Shown: positions 16,533-24,801, numbered from the stretch's first letter. The stretch: DNA of 64,000 nt from Chloroflexota bacterium (GCA_024232355.1 JAAEPW010000375.1:36401-100400); one strand, 5' to 3'. Notes: generated by a model from the letters alone, not told the origin. Program-made: numbers and translations.

Positions 16533-17612
16533 ATGCCTCTTTTAGAAATCCGCCATCTCAGAAAGTCCTATCCTGGCAACTGGACGTTGCACGACGTCAG
16601 TTTCGTTGTCGAGGAAGGCGAACGCCTCTGCTTGCTTGGTCCCTCCGGTTGTGGCAAGACGACGCTCTTGCGACTCATCGCTGGTCTAGAGATGCCGGAC
16701 GCTGGGCAAATGCTGGTGGATGGGGAGAACATGACCACCACTCCGCCCCACCTGCGCGGATTTGGGTTAATGTTTCAAGAATACGCCCTCTTTCCGCACA
16801 AGGATGTTTTCGGCAACGTCGCCTTTGGGCTGCGGATGCAGGGGCTGGACCGCGAGACGGTAACGGTGCGGGTGGCCGAGGCGTTGGACATTGTCGGGTT
16901 GGGGGGCTTTGAGCAGCGCGACGTGAACCAGCTTTCGGGCGGGGAGCGGCAGCGGGTGGCGCTGGCCCGCAGCCTGGCCCCGCAGCCGCGCCTGCTGATG
17001 CTGGACGAGCCGCTGGGCGCGCTGGACCGGGCATTGCGCGAGCGGCTGATGGACGATCTGCCCAAAATCCTCCACCGGGCCGGCGTGACGACCATCACCG
17101 TCACCCACGATCAGGAGGAGGCATTCGCCCTGGCCGACCGGGTGGTGCTGATGCGGGCCGGAAGGGTGGTGCAGGTGGGCACACCGGAGGACGTCTACCG
17201 CCAACCGGCCTCGGCCTGGGTCGCGCGCTTTCTGGGGCTGACCAATCTGCTCGACGCCCACATCGTCGGGCGCGGCTTGGTCGAAACCGCGATTGGCACG
17301 TTGCAAGTCCCGGATTTGGGGGATTCGGGGTTGGAGGCGCAGTTATTGATCCGCCCCGAAGCGGCAGGATTGGACGTGGACAGCGCCAGCCCCAACGTCC
17401 TGCACGGCGTGGTCGTCGAGCGATCCTTCCGAGGCGAGCACTATCGTCTGGGCGTGCGCCACGCTGGCGGGGTTGAATTGACCTTTAACTTGGCCGCCAG
17501 TGTTACTTTGCCTGCTTTTGGCGAATCCATCACGCTCTTTCTGGAACCACAGGCGTTAGCTCTACTCCCGACAGTGAAAGATAGCGTTAGTGATGATGCC
17601 AAGAGTCAATAG
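16533..17612 (+). CDS. ABC transporter ATP-binding subunit, PotA/FbpC-like, with TOBE domain
   Basis: 359 residues from the ATG at 16533; an upstream in-frame ATG lies inside the palindrome and was not used. Walker A LGPSGCGKTT, Q-loop FQEYALFPH, signature LSGGERQRVALARSL, Walker B LLMLDEPLGALD and H-loop VTHDQEEAFAL are intact. The C-terminal 110 residues form a TOBE-like regulatory domain (LLIRPEAAGL, LFLEPQAL). Such subunits drive uptake of polyamines, iron, sulfate/molybdate or sugars, but no permease or binding protein is adjacent, so the substrate is unknown. The GC content looks clearly higher than in neighbouring genes. Confidence 0.9.
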   Translation: MPLLEIRHLRKSYPGNWTLHDVSFVVEEGERLCLLGPSGCGKTTLLRLIAGLEMPDAGQMLVDGENMTTTPPHLRGFGLMFQEYALFPHKDVFGNVAFGLRMQGLDRETVTVRVAEALDIVGLGGFEQRDVNQLSGGERQRVALARSLAPQPRLLMLDEPLGALDRALRERLMDDLPKILHRAGVTTITVTHDQEEAFALADRVVLMRAGRVVQVGTPEDVYRQPASAWVARFLGLTNLLDAHIVGRGLVETAIGTLQVPDLGDSGLEAQLLIRPEAAGLDVDSASPNVLHGVVVERSFRGEHYRLGVRHAGGVELTFNLAASVTLPAFGESITLFLEPQALALLPTVKDSVSDDAKSQ

Positions 17613-17662
17613 ACGGCTTGCGATGATAAATTGAATGAATCGGGTCTTTATCGTCGTCATCG

Positions 17663-18634
17663 TCACTTTCTCCAATAATCGAGTCGTTCCCGCGAAGGCA
17701 CAGGCAGTTCCATAAATGACACGTCGATATAGTCCCCAACATTGCGTTCGGGAGCAAATCCATCAACGCCGCGAAGCCCTTCCTCGTCGAATAAAAAGTA
17801 CCACTGGAACTGTAATCCCTGGATCTTTGTCCATGATTTGATTCCATAGTTATGGTGCAAGCCAAAACCTGCTGGCCAACTCCCCTCTTCCCAATCAGAA
17901 AAGACGATATCCTCATCAAGATAATCTGGCAAGGACATCAGCACGAATGCCCGGGCGATCATCTCGCGATTCTCGTCGGTGATCACAACCTGCTCCAACT
18001 CCAGTATGAGTTGAAAATCATCGCGACCAAGGTAACTGCGTGCTTTCTTGATAGCGAGCCAGTTATGATGTTCGGGGAATTCACCACCGTACTTGTCGTA
18101 CTTGACGAGATAGAATGTAGAGTGGGGAAACAACGCCTCCCACTCTGGGCGTGTGATGTGTCTGGCGTGCCAGTATACCTGACACCACGGCTCGGTCTGG
18201 AAAACCTCGCCACATTCTTCAACAGACGCAGCGCTTTGCGAGTGGGCACGCTGCATCCTCTCCAGCACCTCCAGTTCCCAGGGCGCCATCGTCGGGGTGG
18301 GTGAAGGGGTTGGGCTGGGGCCAGGCGTCGGGATTGTGGTCGGCGTGGGGGTTGCGCTTGGCATTGCTGGAGTAGGGGTGTGGGAGGATGTGGGGGTCTG
18401 TGTGGCTGTCTGGGGTACGGTAGGGCTTGCCGTTACAGGTGCGCTACGTGCCTGCGGACTGCACGACACGCCAACCAGTCCCAACGCTCCCAAGACTACC
18501 ACACTCAACCCAAATACAATTGTACTGCCAAGTTGTTCTTTGATCTTGTTATTGGAAAGTATAAAAATGTAGTCGCGCTTTCCATACCGCGCGCTATGGA
18601 AAGCGCGGCTACGGCTACAAAGTTTTCTTGTCAT
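17663..18634 (-). CDS. Putative lipoprotein with Thr/Pro-rich linker
   Basis: 323 residues from an ATG at 18634 preceded by GGGGAGG. A hydrophobic segment (about 38-57) ends in GLVGVSC, a possible lipobox with an unusual residue at -3. About 60 residues of Thr/Pro/Ser-rich linker follow, then a domain of about 200 residues with no recognised signature. The odd point is residues 6-24: they are encoded by a palindrome (18569-18612), and no other start codon exists between it and the hydrophobic segment. Export with such a long N-region is uncertain. It lies 37 bases downstream of the ABC-F gene and may share its transcript. Confidence 0.7.
   Translation of the reverse strand: MTRKLCSRSRAFHSARYGKRDYIFILSNNKIKEQLGSTIVFGLSVVVLGALGLVGVSCSPQARSAPVTASPTVPQTATQTPTSSHTPTPAMPSATPTPTTIPTPGPSPTPSPTPTMAPWELEVLERMQRAHSQSAASVEECGEVFQTEPWCQVYWHARHITRPEWEALFPHSTFYLVKYDKYGGEFPEHHNWLAIKKARSYLGRDDFQLILELEQVVITDENREMIARAFVLMSLPDYLDEDIVFSDWEEGSWPAGFGLHHNYGIKSWTKIQGLQFQWYFLFDEEGLRGVDGFAPERNVGDYIDVSFMELPVPSRERLDYWRK
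18569..18612. repeat. Palindrome inside the 5' end of the lipoprotein gene
   Basis: GTAGTCGCGCTTTCCATA at the left and TATGGAAAGCGCGGCTAC at the right pair almost perfectly around CCGCGCGC. It looks like a mobile REP-type hairpin captured in the reading frame. Confidence 0.8.
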
Positions 18635-18657
18635 CTGTCATTACCTCCCCACACCTC

Positions 18658-18683
18658 TCACGTTTCACACATCACGTTTTACT
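18658..18683. repeat. GTGAAACG-family repeat, half-copy
   Basis: TCACGTTTCACACATCACG resembles the right half of the palindrome at 16479-16521. It overlaps the last codons and stop of the ABC-F gene. Confidence 0.5.
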
Positions 18684-20318
18684 TTTCGCCGCCTGATAGT
18701 CACTGTACCCACCAATGTACTCAGTCAGCGCCCCCTCGTCCAACTCTACGATGCGATCTACCACCCGATCGAGAAAGTACCGGTCGTGAGAGATCACGAG
18801 CACCGTGCCCTCGAAACCGGCCAACGCTTGTTCCAGCACCTCGGCGGACTGAATGTCCAGGTTGTTGGTCGGCTCGTCGAGCAGCAGGAAATTAGCGCCA
18901 GAAAGCGTCATCAGTGCCATCTGCAAGCGGCTGCGCTCACCACCAGAGAGATTTCCGACTGTTCCCCGTGTTTGCTCGTAGGTAAAGAGAAAATGCCCCA
19001 GGAAACTCACTGCTGCATTCTCTGATAGAGGCGCTGCCTGACGGACCGTATCGATCAGCGTGCGGTCATAGACCAGCGTCTCGTGCTCCTGGGCATAGTA
19101 GCTCACTTTGACGCTTGGCCCGATCTTGATCTCGCCGTCGGTGGGCGTCTCTTGGCCCAGAATGAGCCGGTAGAGGAGCGATTTGCCCGCCCCGTTCGGC
19201 CCGACCAGCCCCACGCGTTCCCCCCGCCAGACAAGCAGGTCCAGCCCGGCCAGGATGATCGCATCGTCGCCAGTCTCGGATGGGAACATCTTGTCCAGAT
19301 CGACGATCTCTAGCACCTTGTTCGAGCCGCGCCAGCCATTGAGTTCTAATCCCATTCGACGACGTTCCAGTGTCGGCTTTTCGATCTTGTCCATTCGCTC
19401 CAGCATCTTTTTTCGGCTGCGGGCCTGGCGGGCGTGCCGTTCGTTGACCACGCGGTGGGCCCACTCCTCAAAGCGGGCGATGGCTGCCTCAATTTGAGTG
19501 ATCTCTTTTTGCTGTGCCTCGTACATCTGCTGCTGACGAAGCAAGCGCAACTGTTTCTCGATGGTGTACTCGGAGTACGTGCCCGGATAGAACGACAACC
19601 GGCCATCCTCCATATCGACGATCTCGTCTACCACTTGGTCCAGCAGGTACCGGTCGTGGGAGACGATGATGACCGCGCCGTTATAGCCGTTGATGAACTG
19701 TTCCAGGAACTGTTTACCCTCCAAGTCGAGGTGGTTGTCCGGCTCGTCGAGCAGGAGCAGATCGGGTTGGACGATCAGCAGCTTGGCCAATCCGACCAGT
19801 TTTTTCTGACCGCCGCTGAGCACGTCCACCGGCAGGTCAAAATCAGCCTCGGAAAAGCCCAAGCTGCGCAGCGTCGAGCGGACGCGCCCCTCGTAGCTGG
19901 GGCCGCCCAGTTGCTCATACGCGTCCAGCAGCCGTGTCTGGCGGTTCAACACCCGCGTCAATGCTTTCTCGCTGCCATAGACGTCTGGATCAGCCAGTTG
20001 CGCCTCCACATCGGCCAGGTCAGACTCTACCCGTGCCAGTTCGATCGAGGCCATCACGGCTTCTTGCCACACGGTGTGCCCCGGCTCCAACTGGGGATCT
20101 TGGTGCAGGTAACCGATGGTCAAGCCCTTTTTACGAACCGTAAAGCCAGTGTCGCTGGTCAGTTCGGCAGCGATGAGCTTGAGCAGGGTAGACTTGCCGC
20201 AGCCATTCGGCCCGACTAGGCCTATCACACGGTCGTCGTGGATCTCCCACGAGATATTCTCGAATATTGATTCTGAAACATAGGTAACGGTTACGCGGTC
20301 AAGGTTCACAGCAATCAT
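18672..20318 (-). CDS. ABC-F family ATPase (ribosome-associated, two ABC domains)
   Basis: 548 residues from the ATG at 20318, with AGGAG 8 bases upstream. There are two ABC domains without membrane segments: Walker A GPNGCGKST and GPNGAGKS, signatures LSGGQ and LSGGE, Walker B LLLLDEPDNHLD and LLLDEPTNNLD. An arm/linker region of about 75 charged residues (about 245-325) lies between them, as expected for ABC-F proteins that enter the ribosomal E site. They either help translation or protect against ribosome-targeting antibiotics; this one cannot be assigned to a resistance subfamily by eye. The leader with an attenuator and a possible leader peptide (20319-20540) supports induction by ribosome stalling. 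Confidence 0.93.
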   Translation of the reverse strand: MIAVNLDRVTVTYVSESIFENISWEIHDDRVIGLVGPNGCGKSTLLKLIAAELTSDTGFTVRKKGLTIGYLHQDPQLEPGHTVWQEAVMASIELARVESDLADVEAQLADPDVYGSEKALTRVLNRQTRLLDAYEQLGGPSYEGRVRSTLRSLGFSEADFDLPVDVLSGGQKKLVGLAKLLIVQPDLLLLDEPDNHLDLEGKQFLEQFINGYNGAVIIVSHDRYLLDQVVDEIVDMEDGRLSFYPGTYSEYTIEKQLRLLRQQQMYEAQQKEITQIEAAIARFEEWAHRVVNERHARQARSRKKMLERMDKIEKPTLERRRMGLELNGWRGSNKVLEIVDLDKMFPSETGDDAIILAGLDLLVWRGERVGLVGPNGAGKSLLYRLILGQETPTDGEIKIGPSVKVSYYAQEHETLVYDRTLIDTVRQAAPLSENAAVSFLGHFLFTYEQTRGTVGNLSGGERSRLQMALMTLSGANFLLLDEPTNNLDIQSAEVLEQALAGFEGTVLVISHDRYFLDRVVDRIVELDEGALTEYIGGYSDYQAAKSKT

Positions 20319-20331
20319 GATCTTTCTCCTA

Positions 20332-20371
20332 TAAAACAAAAACAGCCGTGGGCTGGTGCGCCACGGCTGTT
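20332..20371 (-). terminator. Intrinsic terminator in the ABC-F leader (candidate attenuator)
   Basis: AACAGCCGTGG and CCACGGCTGTT form an 11-base-pair perfect stem with a 9-base loop. Reading on the minus strand it is followed by TTTGTTTTAT, and the ABC-F start codon lies only 14 bases further. A terminator in this place can only regulate the gene. An upstream GTGCGCC (20404-20410) is complementary to GGCGCAC in the loop and descending arm, and GCCGT (20413-20417) to ACGGC, giving an alternative antiterminator. Confidence 0.75.
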
Positions 20372-20391
20372 CAATCTAACTACGAGTTATG

Positions 20392-20442
20392 TCAACTTGA
20401 AACAGGCGCACTACGGCATGGAATAACTACTCCAGAAACCAT
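20392..20442 (-). CDS. Possible 16-residue leader peptide of the ABC-F gene
   Basis: ATG at 20442 to TGA at 20392 encodes MVSGVVIPCRSAPVSS. Its 3' half covers exactly the bases that could pair with the terminator, the arrangement seen in ribosome-mediated attenuation. The ribosome-binding site is weak, so translation is not certain. Confidence 0.4.
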   Translation of the reverse strand: MVSGVVIPCRSAPVSS

Positions 20443-20537
20443 CTGGCTCAGGTTTACCACTTGATTCAGGTAAGGATTGTAGTGAAACACCTATCAATTA
20501 ATCTCCAAAAATGATTAGCCCCCAACAGGCTGGGGGC

Positions 20538-20565
20538 ATTATACCGCATCAGGTTGAAATTGCAA
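20538..20565 (-). promoter_or_regulatory. Sigma-70-type promoter of the ABC-F leader
   Basis: On the minus strand TTGCAA (20565-20560), a 16-base spacer and a perfect TATAAT (20543-20538). Transcription would begin near 20531, giving a leader of about 210 bases. A GCCCCCA/TGGGGGC hairpin (20517-20537) overlaps the start region. Confidence 0.75.
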
Positions 20566-20572
20566 GGGATGT

Positions 20573-20601
20573 TTTCCACAATATCGGATGACTGGTACAA
20601 T
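20573..20601 (+). promoter_or_regulatory. Possible promoter of the sigma-factor operon
   Basis: TTTCCA (20573-20578), a 17-base spacer and TACAAT (20596-20601), about 50 bases before the ECF sigma gene. It is divergent from the ABC-F promoter. Confidence 0.45.
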
Positions 20602-20650
20602 GAGTGCAACATTTTGTATTTGTAGGTTGTATTAAAAGTAGGGCAACGCG

Positions 20651-21217
20651 ATGAAATGTCTGGATGAAACAGACAAAATGATAGAACGAACACATATCCG
20701 GCTGGCTCGGCAGGGCGACGCCGATGCGTACGGCCAATTGGTCACACGCCACCAGCAAGCCGTATTCAATATTGCCTATCGGATAACCGGAAACCGACAG
20801 GAGGCAGAGGACGTGGCGCAAGAATCGTTTGTAAAGGCATATCGAGCATTGGGTCGCTTTGATACCGAGCGCCCCTTTGCCCCATGGCTTTACCGCATCG
20901 CGACCAACACGGCGTTGAACTGGGTCAAACGACGCCGCCCAGAGGTCACGTTGGACGAAGAGACCCCGCTGGCCGACCCAAGCCCCGGCCCGGAGGCCCA
21001 GGCCATCGCCGCCGACACGTCGGCGCGGCTGCGGGCCGCCATCGCCGCACTGCCGCCCAACTATCGTGTCGTCATCGAGTTGCGCCACTTTCAGGGCCTT
21101 TCATATCAAGAAATGAGCGACGCGCTCAACGTGCCTGTTTCCGACGTCAAGTCGTGGCTCTTTCGGGCGCGGTGCAAGCTGAAAAAAGTATTGCTGCACG
21201 AGAAAGAGGACAAGTAG
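20651..21217 (+). CDS. ECF-type RNA polymerase sigma factor
   Basis: 188 residues. Region 2 (about 18-85) has the core-binding and -10 recognition helices (QEAEDVAQESFVKAYRAL, FAPWLYRIATN), and region 4 (about 125-180) has LPPNYRVVIELRHFQGLSYQEM and the HTH helix DVKSWLFRARCKLKK. No region 3, as usual for ECF factors. The start has no clear ribosome-binding site; Met10 is an alternative. The stop is immediately followed by the anti-sigma ATG, so the two are translationally coupled. The regulon is unknown. Confidence 0.95.
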   Translation: MKCLDETDKMIERTHIRLARQGDADAYGQLVTRHQQAVFNIAYRITGNRQEAEDVAQESFVKAYRALGRFDTERPFAPWLYRIATNTALNWVKRRRPEVTLDEETPLADPSPGPEAQAIAADTSARLRAAIAALPPNYRVVIELRHFQGLSYQEMSDALNVPVSDVKSWLFRARCKLKKVLLHEKEDK

Positions 21218-21877
21218 ATGAACGATCATCCAAACGAACAAATTCTCAACATGTATCTCGATGAGGAATTGGATGCCGACGAGCGCGAGCGTGTTGACGC
21301 GCATCTGGCTGGCTGCGACGCTTGTCGGACCGAGATGCAGGCGTTGCAAGGACTGTTTGCCGCGCTAGAAGAATTGGCACTGGCCCCAGAAGCCGCGCCC
21401 GATCTGGCGATGGGTGTGCTAGCGCATATCCATCCTCATCGCAAGCCTGTTGGACTGAGGCAACGGAGCGCCCTGTGGCTCGTCCCGGTGTTGCAGGGAG
21501 CAATTGCACTGGCGCTTTTGGCGTGGGGCTGGACACGGCTGACGGATTATTGGGCGCTTGCTCGTGATTTCTTGCCGCTGGACGTGCTGCGGGATACGCG
21601 GGCTATGTTGTCGACACAGGTAATGGTCCATTGGGGCACATTGTCGGATTGGATAATGACCCAATGGACAACGTTGATCGCCTGGCCTGGCACTCTACGG
21701 AATGGCCTGCGAGAATGGGCTGCGTGGGTATCTATGTTCGGTGGCTCGCGCCTCTCGCTAGCACAATTGACGGTGCTGGGAGCATCGCTGGCGATGTTCT
21801 GGTTGGTAAGCAATGCGTTACTCTTGAACCATGCTTTTCTCAATGGACAAATTGTACACAAGGAGGCATCAAAATGA
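21218..21877 (+). CDS. Anti-sigma factor with zinc-binding ZAS domain
   Basis: 219 residues. The N-terminus carries the zinc anti-sigma motif HLAGCDAC (His29, Cys33, Cys36 in the H-x3-C-x2-C spacing) preceded by the usual EQILNMYLDEELDADER helix. Hydrophobic segments occur at about 90-110 and near the C-terminus (about 180-200), so it is membrane-anchored with the ZAS domain in the cytoplasm. It should hold the upstream sigma factor inactive until a membrane or redox signal. GAGG lies 8 bases before the start; the stop overlaps the next ATG. Confidence 0.9.
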   Translation: MNDHPNEQILNMYLDEELDADERERVDAHLAGCDACRTEMQALQGLFAALEELALAPEAAPDLAMGVLAHIHPHRKPVGLRQRSALWLVPVLQGAIALALLAWGWTRLTDYWALARDFLPLDVLRDTRAMLSTQVMVHWGTLSDWIMTQWTTLIAWPGTLRNGLREWAAWVSMFGGSRLSLAQLTVLGASLAMFWLVSNALLLNHAFLNGQIVHKEASK

Positions 21878-22377
21878 ATGACGATTCGGGATTTGTTTGC
21901 TTGTTGGGTATGGTAATCGTTGGCTTGCCGCCAATGCTGATTCTGCTGACGTCGCTGGTTCCTGGCTACGTCGAGCGCGCGCGTGCAGTGATGCGCGCGC
22001 GGCCTGGACGTTCGTTCCTGTTGGGCTTGGTCAATTTACTCTTTTTCGGGGCTGTTTCCTTGCTCAGCGGTGTGAACTTTGCCCCCCTAGCGCTCCTGGG
22101 AGCCTTGGCGTTATTTTTCGTGCTGCCATTGTTCCTATTGATGGGTTTGCTGATCGCTGCGGGTATTGCTGGCGAACAGGTGTGGTTACAAGTCACCGCT
22201 CGTTCAGGCTCGCTGCTGGGCTCGCTGTTGATCGGCATCCTAGCGTTGGGCTTGACGATCTTGGTACCCATCCTGGGCTGGTTGCTCTTTTTGGGATTGG
22301 TCCTCGCTGGTTTGGGGGCAGGCATCGTCGCTCTGGTGCAACGAAAAAAGGCGGAACCGGAATTACCAACGGGTTAA
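21874..22377 (+). CDS. Small multi-pass membrane protein in the sigma operon
   Basis: 167 residues with four strongly hydrophobic segments (about 8-30, 45-65, 68-95, 108-145) and a basic tail. The start at 21874 has AGGAGG 7 bases upstream and overlaps the anti-sigma stop (ATGA), so it belongs to the operon. No family recognised. Its position suggests a sensor, transporter or target linked to the sigma/anti-sigma pair. Confidence 0.8.
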   Translation: MNDDSGFVCLLGMVIVGLPPMLILLTSLVPGYVERARAVMRARPGRSFLLGLVNLLFFGAVSLLSGVNFAPLALLGALALFFVLPLFLLMGLLIAAGIAGEQVWLQVTARSGSLLGSLLIGILALGLTILVPILGWLLFLGLVLAGLGAGIVALVQRKKAEPELPTG

Positions 22378-22395
22378 TGAAAAGTTTGTGAGGCA

Positions 22396-23508
22396 ATGTT
22401 GATGACACAAGGACGAATTCACATTTTAGTAATAGGGCTAGTTTTTATGACGTCGCTGGGTTGTTTGGCTGCGTCTGGAACTGAACTTGAATCAACAGAA
22501 GAACCGTTCGAGGTCGTGGCGCCGGAGGTTTCGCAGATGCGGGGTGATCGCTTGTTTGGCATTAATGTCTCTGAAAGTCGCGAGGGGTTCGAGTCCTCGT
22601 TTGCCGTGGCGCAGGAGGCAGGTATTCAGGTAATCGAGTTGAACATCCCTTGGGATGTGATAGAAGTGTCACAAGGGGAATATCAAGACCCATGGGGAGT
22701 GTTGGAAGCCATTTCATTCTATGGCTACAACGATGTGGACGTCTGTCTGAGTTTGGCCGTGATCGACACAGTTGAGCGAGCCACACCAGACTATCTCGAT
22801 GGGTTACCCTATAATTCGACTCAAGTTATTGGTGCGTTTCAGGATATGGTCGATTGGGTAATGACGCAGGTGCCTTCAAATGTGACGATTCCAAGCATCA
22901 GCGTGGGGAATGAGATCGATTTGATCCTTTCGGGAGACGAGTGGGATGAATATGCCGAGTTCTACCAGTTTACCGCTGAGCACCTTCATCGTCACTATCC
23001 TGACGTCAAGGTCGGCGTCAAAACGACTGTGATGAATGGCGTGTTGGGTGATGAACTGGATCAAGTGCAGGCGATCAATGAATACAGTGATGTGATCATG
23101 TTGACATACTATCCCCAGGACGGAGCGTTCCAGGTGTTAGAACCTACAGTGGTTCACGGGCACTTTGGACGGCTGGTAGAGGTATTTCCCAACCGACCAA
23201 TTTGGTTGATGGAACTTGGCTATCAGTCCGGCGGAGAACATTGCCATAGTTCGGAGGGAAATCAAGCAATGTTTTACCACGAGATGTTTGCAGCTTGGGA
23301 CGTATATGCCGATCAGATCGAGTTTGTTCTCATTGATTGGTTGCATGATCAAACACCGGAACAGATTGAGGAATGGGAAGAATACTATGGATCATCAGCA
23401 CCGAGTTTTGTCGAGTATCTGTCCACTTTGGATTTGCGTAACCATGACGGCACAGATAAAAAGGCCTGGCAGCAAGTGCTCGTCGAGACGGAAGCACGAG
23501 GTTGGTAG
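22396..23508 (+). CDS. Lipoprotein with a glycosidase-like TIM-barrel domain
   Basis: 370 residues. A signal peptide ends in a lipobox (TSLGC, Cys23), so it is exported and lipid-anchored. The rest resembles a clan GH-A beta/alpha barrel: GNEID (about 171-175) provides an Asn-Glu pair like the acid/base on strand 4, and MELGY (about 272) a Glu like the nucleophile on strand 7, about 100 residues apart as in that clan. The substrate is unknown; a beta-linked glycan is likely. ATGs at 22396 and 22402 are both possible starts. Confidence 0.75.
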   Translation: MLMTQGRIHILVIGLVFMTSLGCLAASGTELESTEEPFEVVAPEVSQMRGDRLFGINVSESREGFESSFAVAQEAGIQVIELNIPWDVIEVSQGEYQDPWGVLEAISFYGYNDVDVCLSLAVIDTVERATPDYLDGLPYNSTQVIGAFQDMVDWVMTQVPSNVTIPSISVGNEIDLILSGDEWDEYAEFYQFTAEHLHRHYPDVKVGVKTTVMNGVLGDELDQVQAINEYSDVIMLTYYPQDGAFQVLEPTVVHGHFGRLVEVFPNRPIWLMELGYQSGGEHCHSSEGNQAMFYHEMFAAWDVYADQIEFVLIDWLHDQTPEQIEEWEEYYGSSAPSFVEYLSTLDLRNHDGTDKKAWQQVLVETEARGW

Positions 23509-23546
23509 GTAATATCGGTGAGCACTGTAGAACAGGAGAGTGAGAT

Positions 23547-24572
23547 ATGACTGTCAAACAGAAAAATGTTTATCCCGTGTTGGTGTTGTTCTTTCTATCG
23601 CCCGCAATTGGTGAACTGTTGTCTGGTTCTTTGCCCCCGTCCGAGTTCTTTTCTCCCTTTAGCCTGTTCCTGATGGCCGCACTCTATGGCAGTGGCGCGA
23701 TCTTGATCCGCGAACTGCGCGTACGTTGGGGCAAAGGCTGGTTGCCGGTCGTTCTCATCCTTGGCGCGGCCTATGGCATCATCGAGGAAGGGCTGGCGTG
23801 CAAATCGTTCTTTGATCCGGGCTGGGGGGATCTTGGCCTGTTGGGTTCTTATGGCCGTTGGGCTGGCGTCAATTGGGTGTGGAGCCTCAACTTGACGATC
23901 TATCACATGGTGTTTAGCATCGCCACCCCTATTTTGTTGGTTGAACTGCTCTTTCCGACACGGCGTGACGAACGATGGGTGGGACGCCGGGGGATGATCG
24001 GGTTTTCGCTCCTGTTGGCGGCAGACGTACTCTTTTGCTTTGTCGCGTTTCCCTATCGCCCGCCGCTCTTGCATATCCTGTTAACCGTTGCCGTTGTAGT
24101 GGCACTGTACTGGGTTGCGCGGCGATTGCCAGCGTCCAAACCTACGTCCCGCCCTGGGCGCATTCCCCGACCGTTGTGGTTCGCTTGCGTCGGTTTTATC
24201 TTTGCCTTGAGTTTCTACTTTTTCATGTTGATCCCACCCGAGCTCGATATCCCAGTATCGCTCACACTGTGGACCACACTCGTACTGCCAATGGCGACGA
24301 TGTGGCTGCTGTATAAAATGTCGCGCGGTGGCGCGTGGAATGACAAACATCGGCTGGCCCTGGCAAGTGGTGTGTTGATGTTTCTGGTATTGATCGCACC
24401 ATTGCAAGAACTCGACACAGACCGGCTCGATAATACAACGGGGATGACGTTGGTGGGGCTCATCACGTTTTGTTTCCTCGTCTGGTTGCGGAGGCGGGTC
24501 CGTAGAGCATTCGGTTTGCGGGTGGATGATGGGATGGGCGTCGCTGCATCCTATCTCGTGTCATCAGGATGA
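23547..24572 (+). CDS. Multi-pass membrane protein of unknown function
   Basis: 341 residues with about nine hydrophobic segments. AGGAGAG lies 6 bases before the start. A conserved-looking polar patch (IIEEGLACKSFFDPGWGD, about 73-90) inside a membrane region recalls the Glu-Glu of intramembrane CPBP proteases, but the second motif of that family is not evident. It is the last gene of the plus-strand run. Confidence 0.75.
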   Translation: MTVKQKNVYPVLVLFFLSPAIGELLSGSLPPSEFFSPFSLFLMAALYGSGAILIRELRVRWGKGWLPVVLILGAAYGIIEEGLACKSFFDPGWGDLGLLGSYGRWAGVNWVWSLNLTIYHMVFSIATPILLVELLFPTRRDERWVGRRGMIGFSLLLAADVLFCFVAFPYRPPLLHILLTVAVVVALYWVARRLPASKPTSRPGRIPRPLWFACVGFIFALSFYFFMLIPPELDIPVSLTLWTTLVLPMATMWLLYKMSRGGAWNDKHRLALASGVLMFLVLIAPLQELDTDRLDNTTGMTLVGLITFCFLVWLRRRVRRAFGLRVDDGMGVAASYLVSSG

Positions 24573-24695
24573 TGGTAAATTTTTTCGTCTGGGTAGGGAG
24601 CCTGGGTGATTCTGATGCAAGTGCTTGAGCTTGGACTGTGGACAAATGATACATCTGCACGCCCAAGCTCATGCTAACGAGTCGACCAGACTTCT

Positions 24696-24748
24696 TTTGC
24701 CACGAATTGCACGAATTTTTCGTGCTAATTCGTGCAATTCGTGGCAAA
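24696..24748. repeat. Palindromic dispersed repeat, CACGAATT family, perfect copy
   Basis: TTTGCCACGAATTGCACGAA (24696-24715) and its exact reverse complement at 24729-24748 enclose 13 bases. This is the best-preserved copy in the window. Confidence 0.85.
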
Positions 24749-24764
24749 CAATTCAGTCGAACGG

Positions 24765-24801
24765 TTGAAAATAAGGGAGCAATGCCAGAGGCATTGCTCC
24801 C
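24765..24801 (-). terminator. Intrinsic terminator after the giant secreted protein gene
   Basis: GGGAGCAATGCC and GGCATTGCTCCC form a 12-base-pair perfect stem with a 3-base loop. On the minus strand it is followed by TTATTTTC. It lies 35 bases after the stop of the 24836-32788 gene. Confidence 0.85.

Noticed and set aside
19434..20219. 261-codon plus-strand frame
   Set aside because: Antisense to the ABC-F gene, which has both Walker and signature motifs.
20517..20537. GCCCCCA/TGGGGGC hairpin as a second terminator of the ABC-F leader
   Set aside because: It overlaps the predicted transcription start, so it would not be fully transcribed.
23547..24572. CPBP-family intramembrane protease
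   Set aside because: A Glu-Glu occurs in a membrane region, but the second conserved motif (FxxxR and the later His) could not be found.
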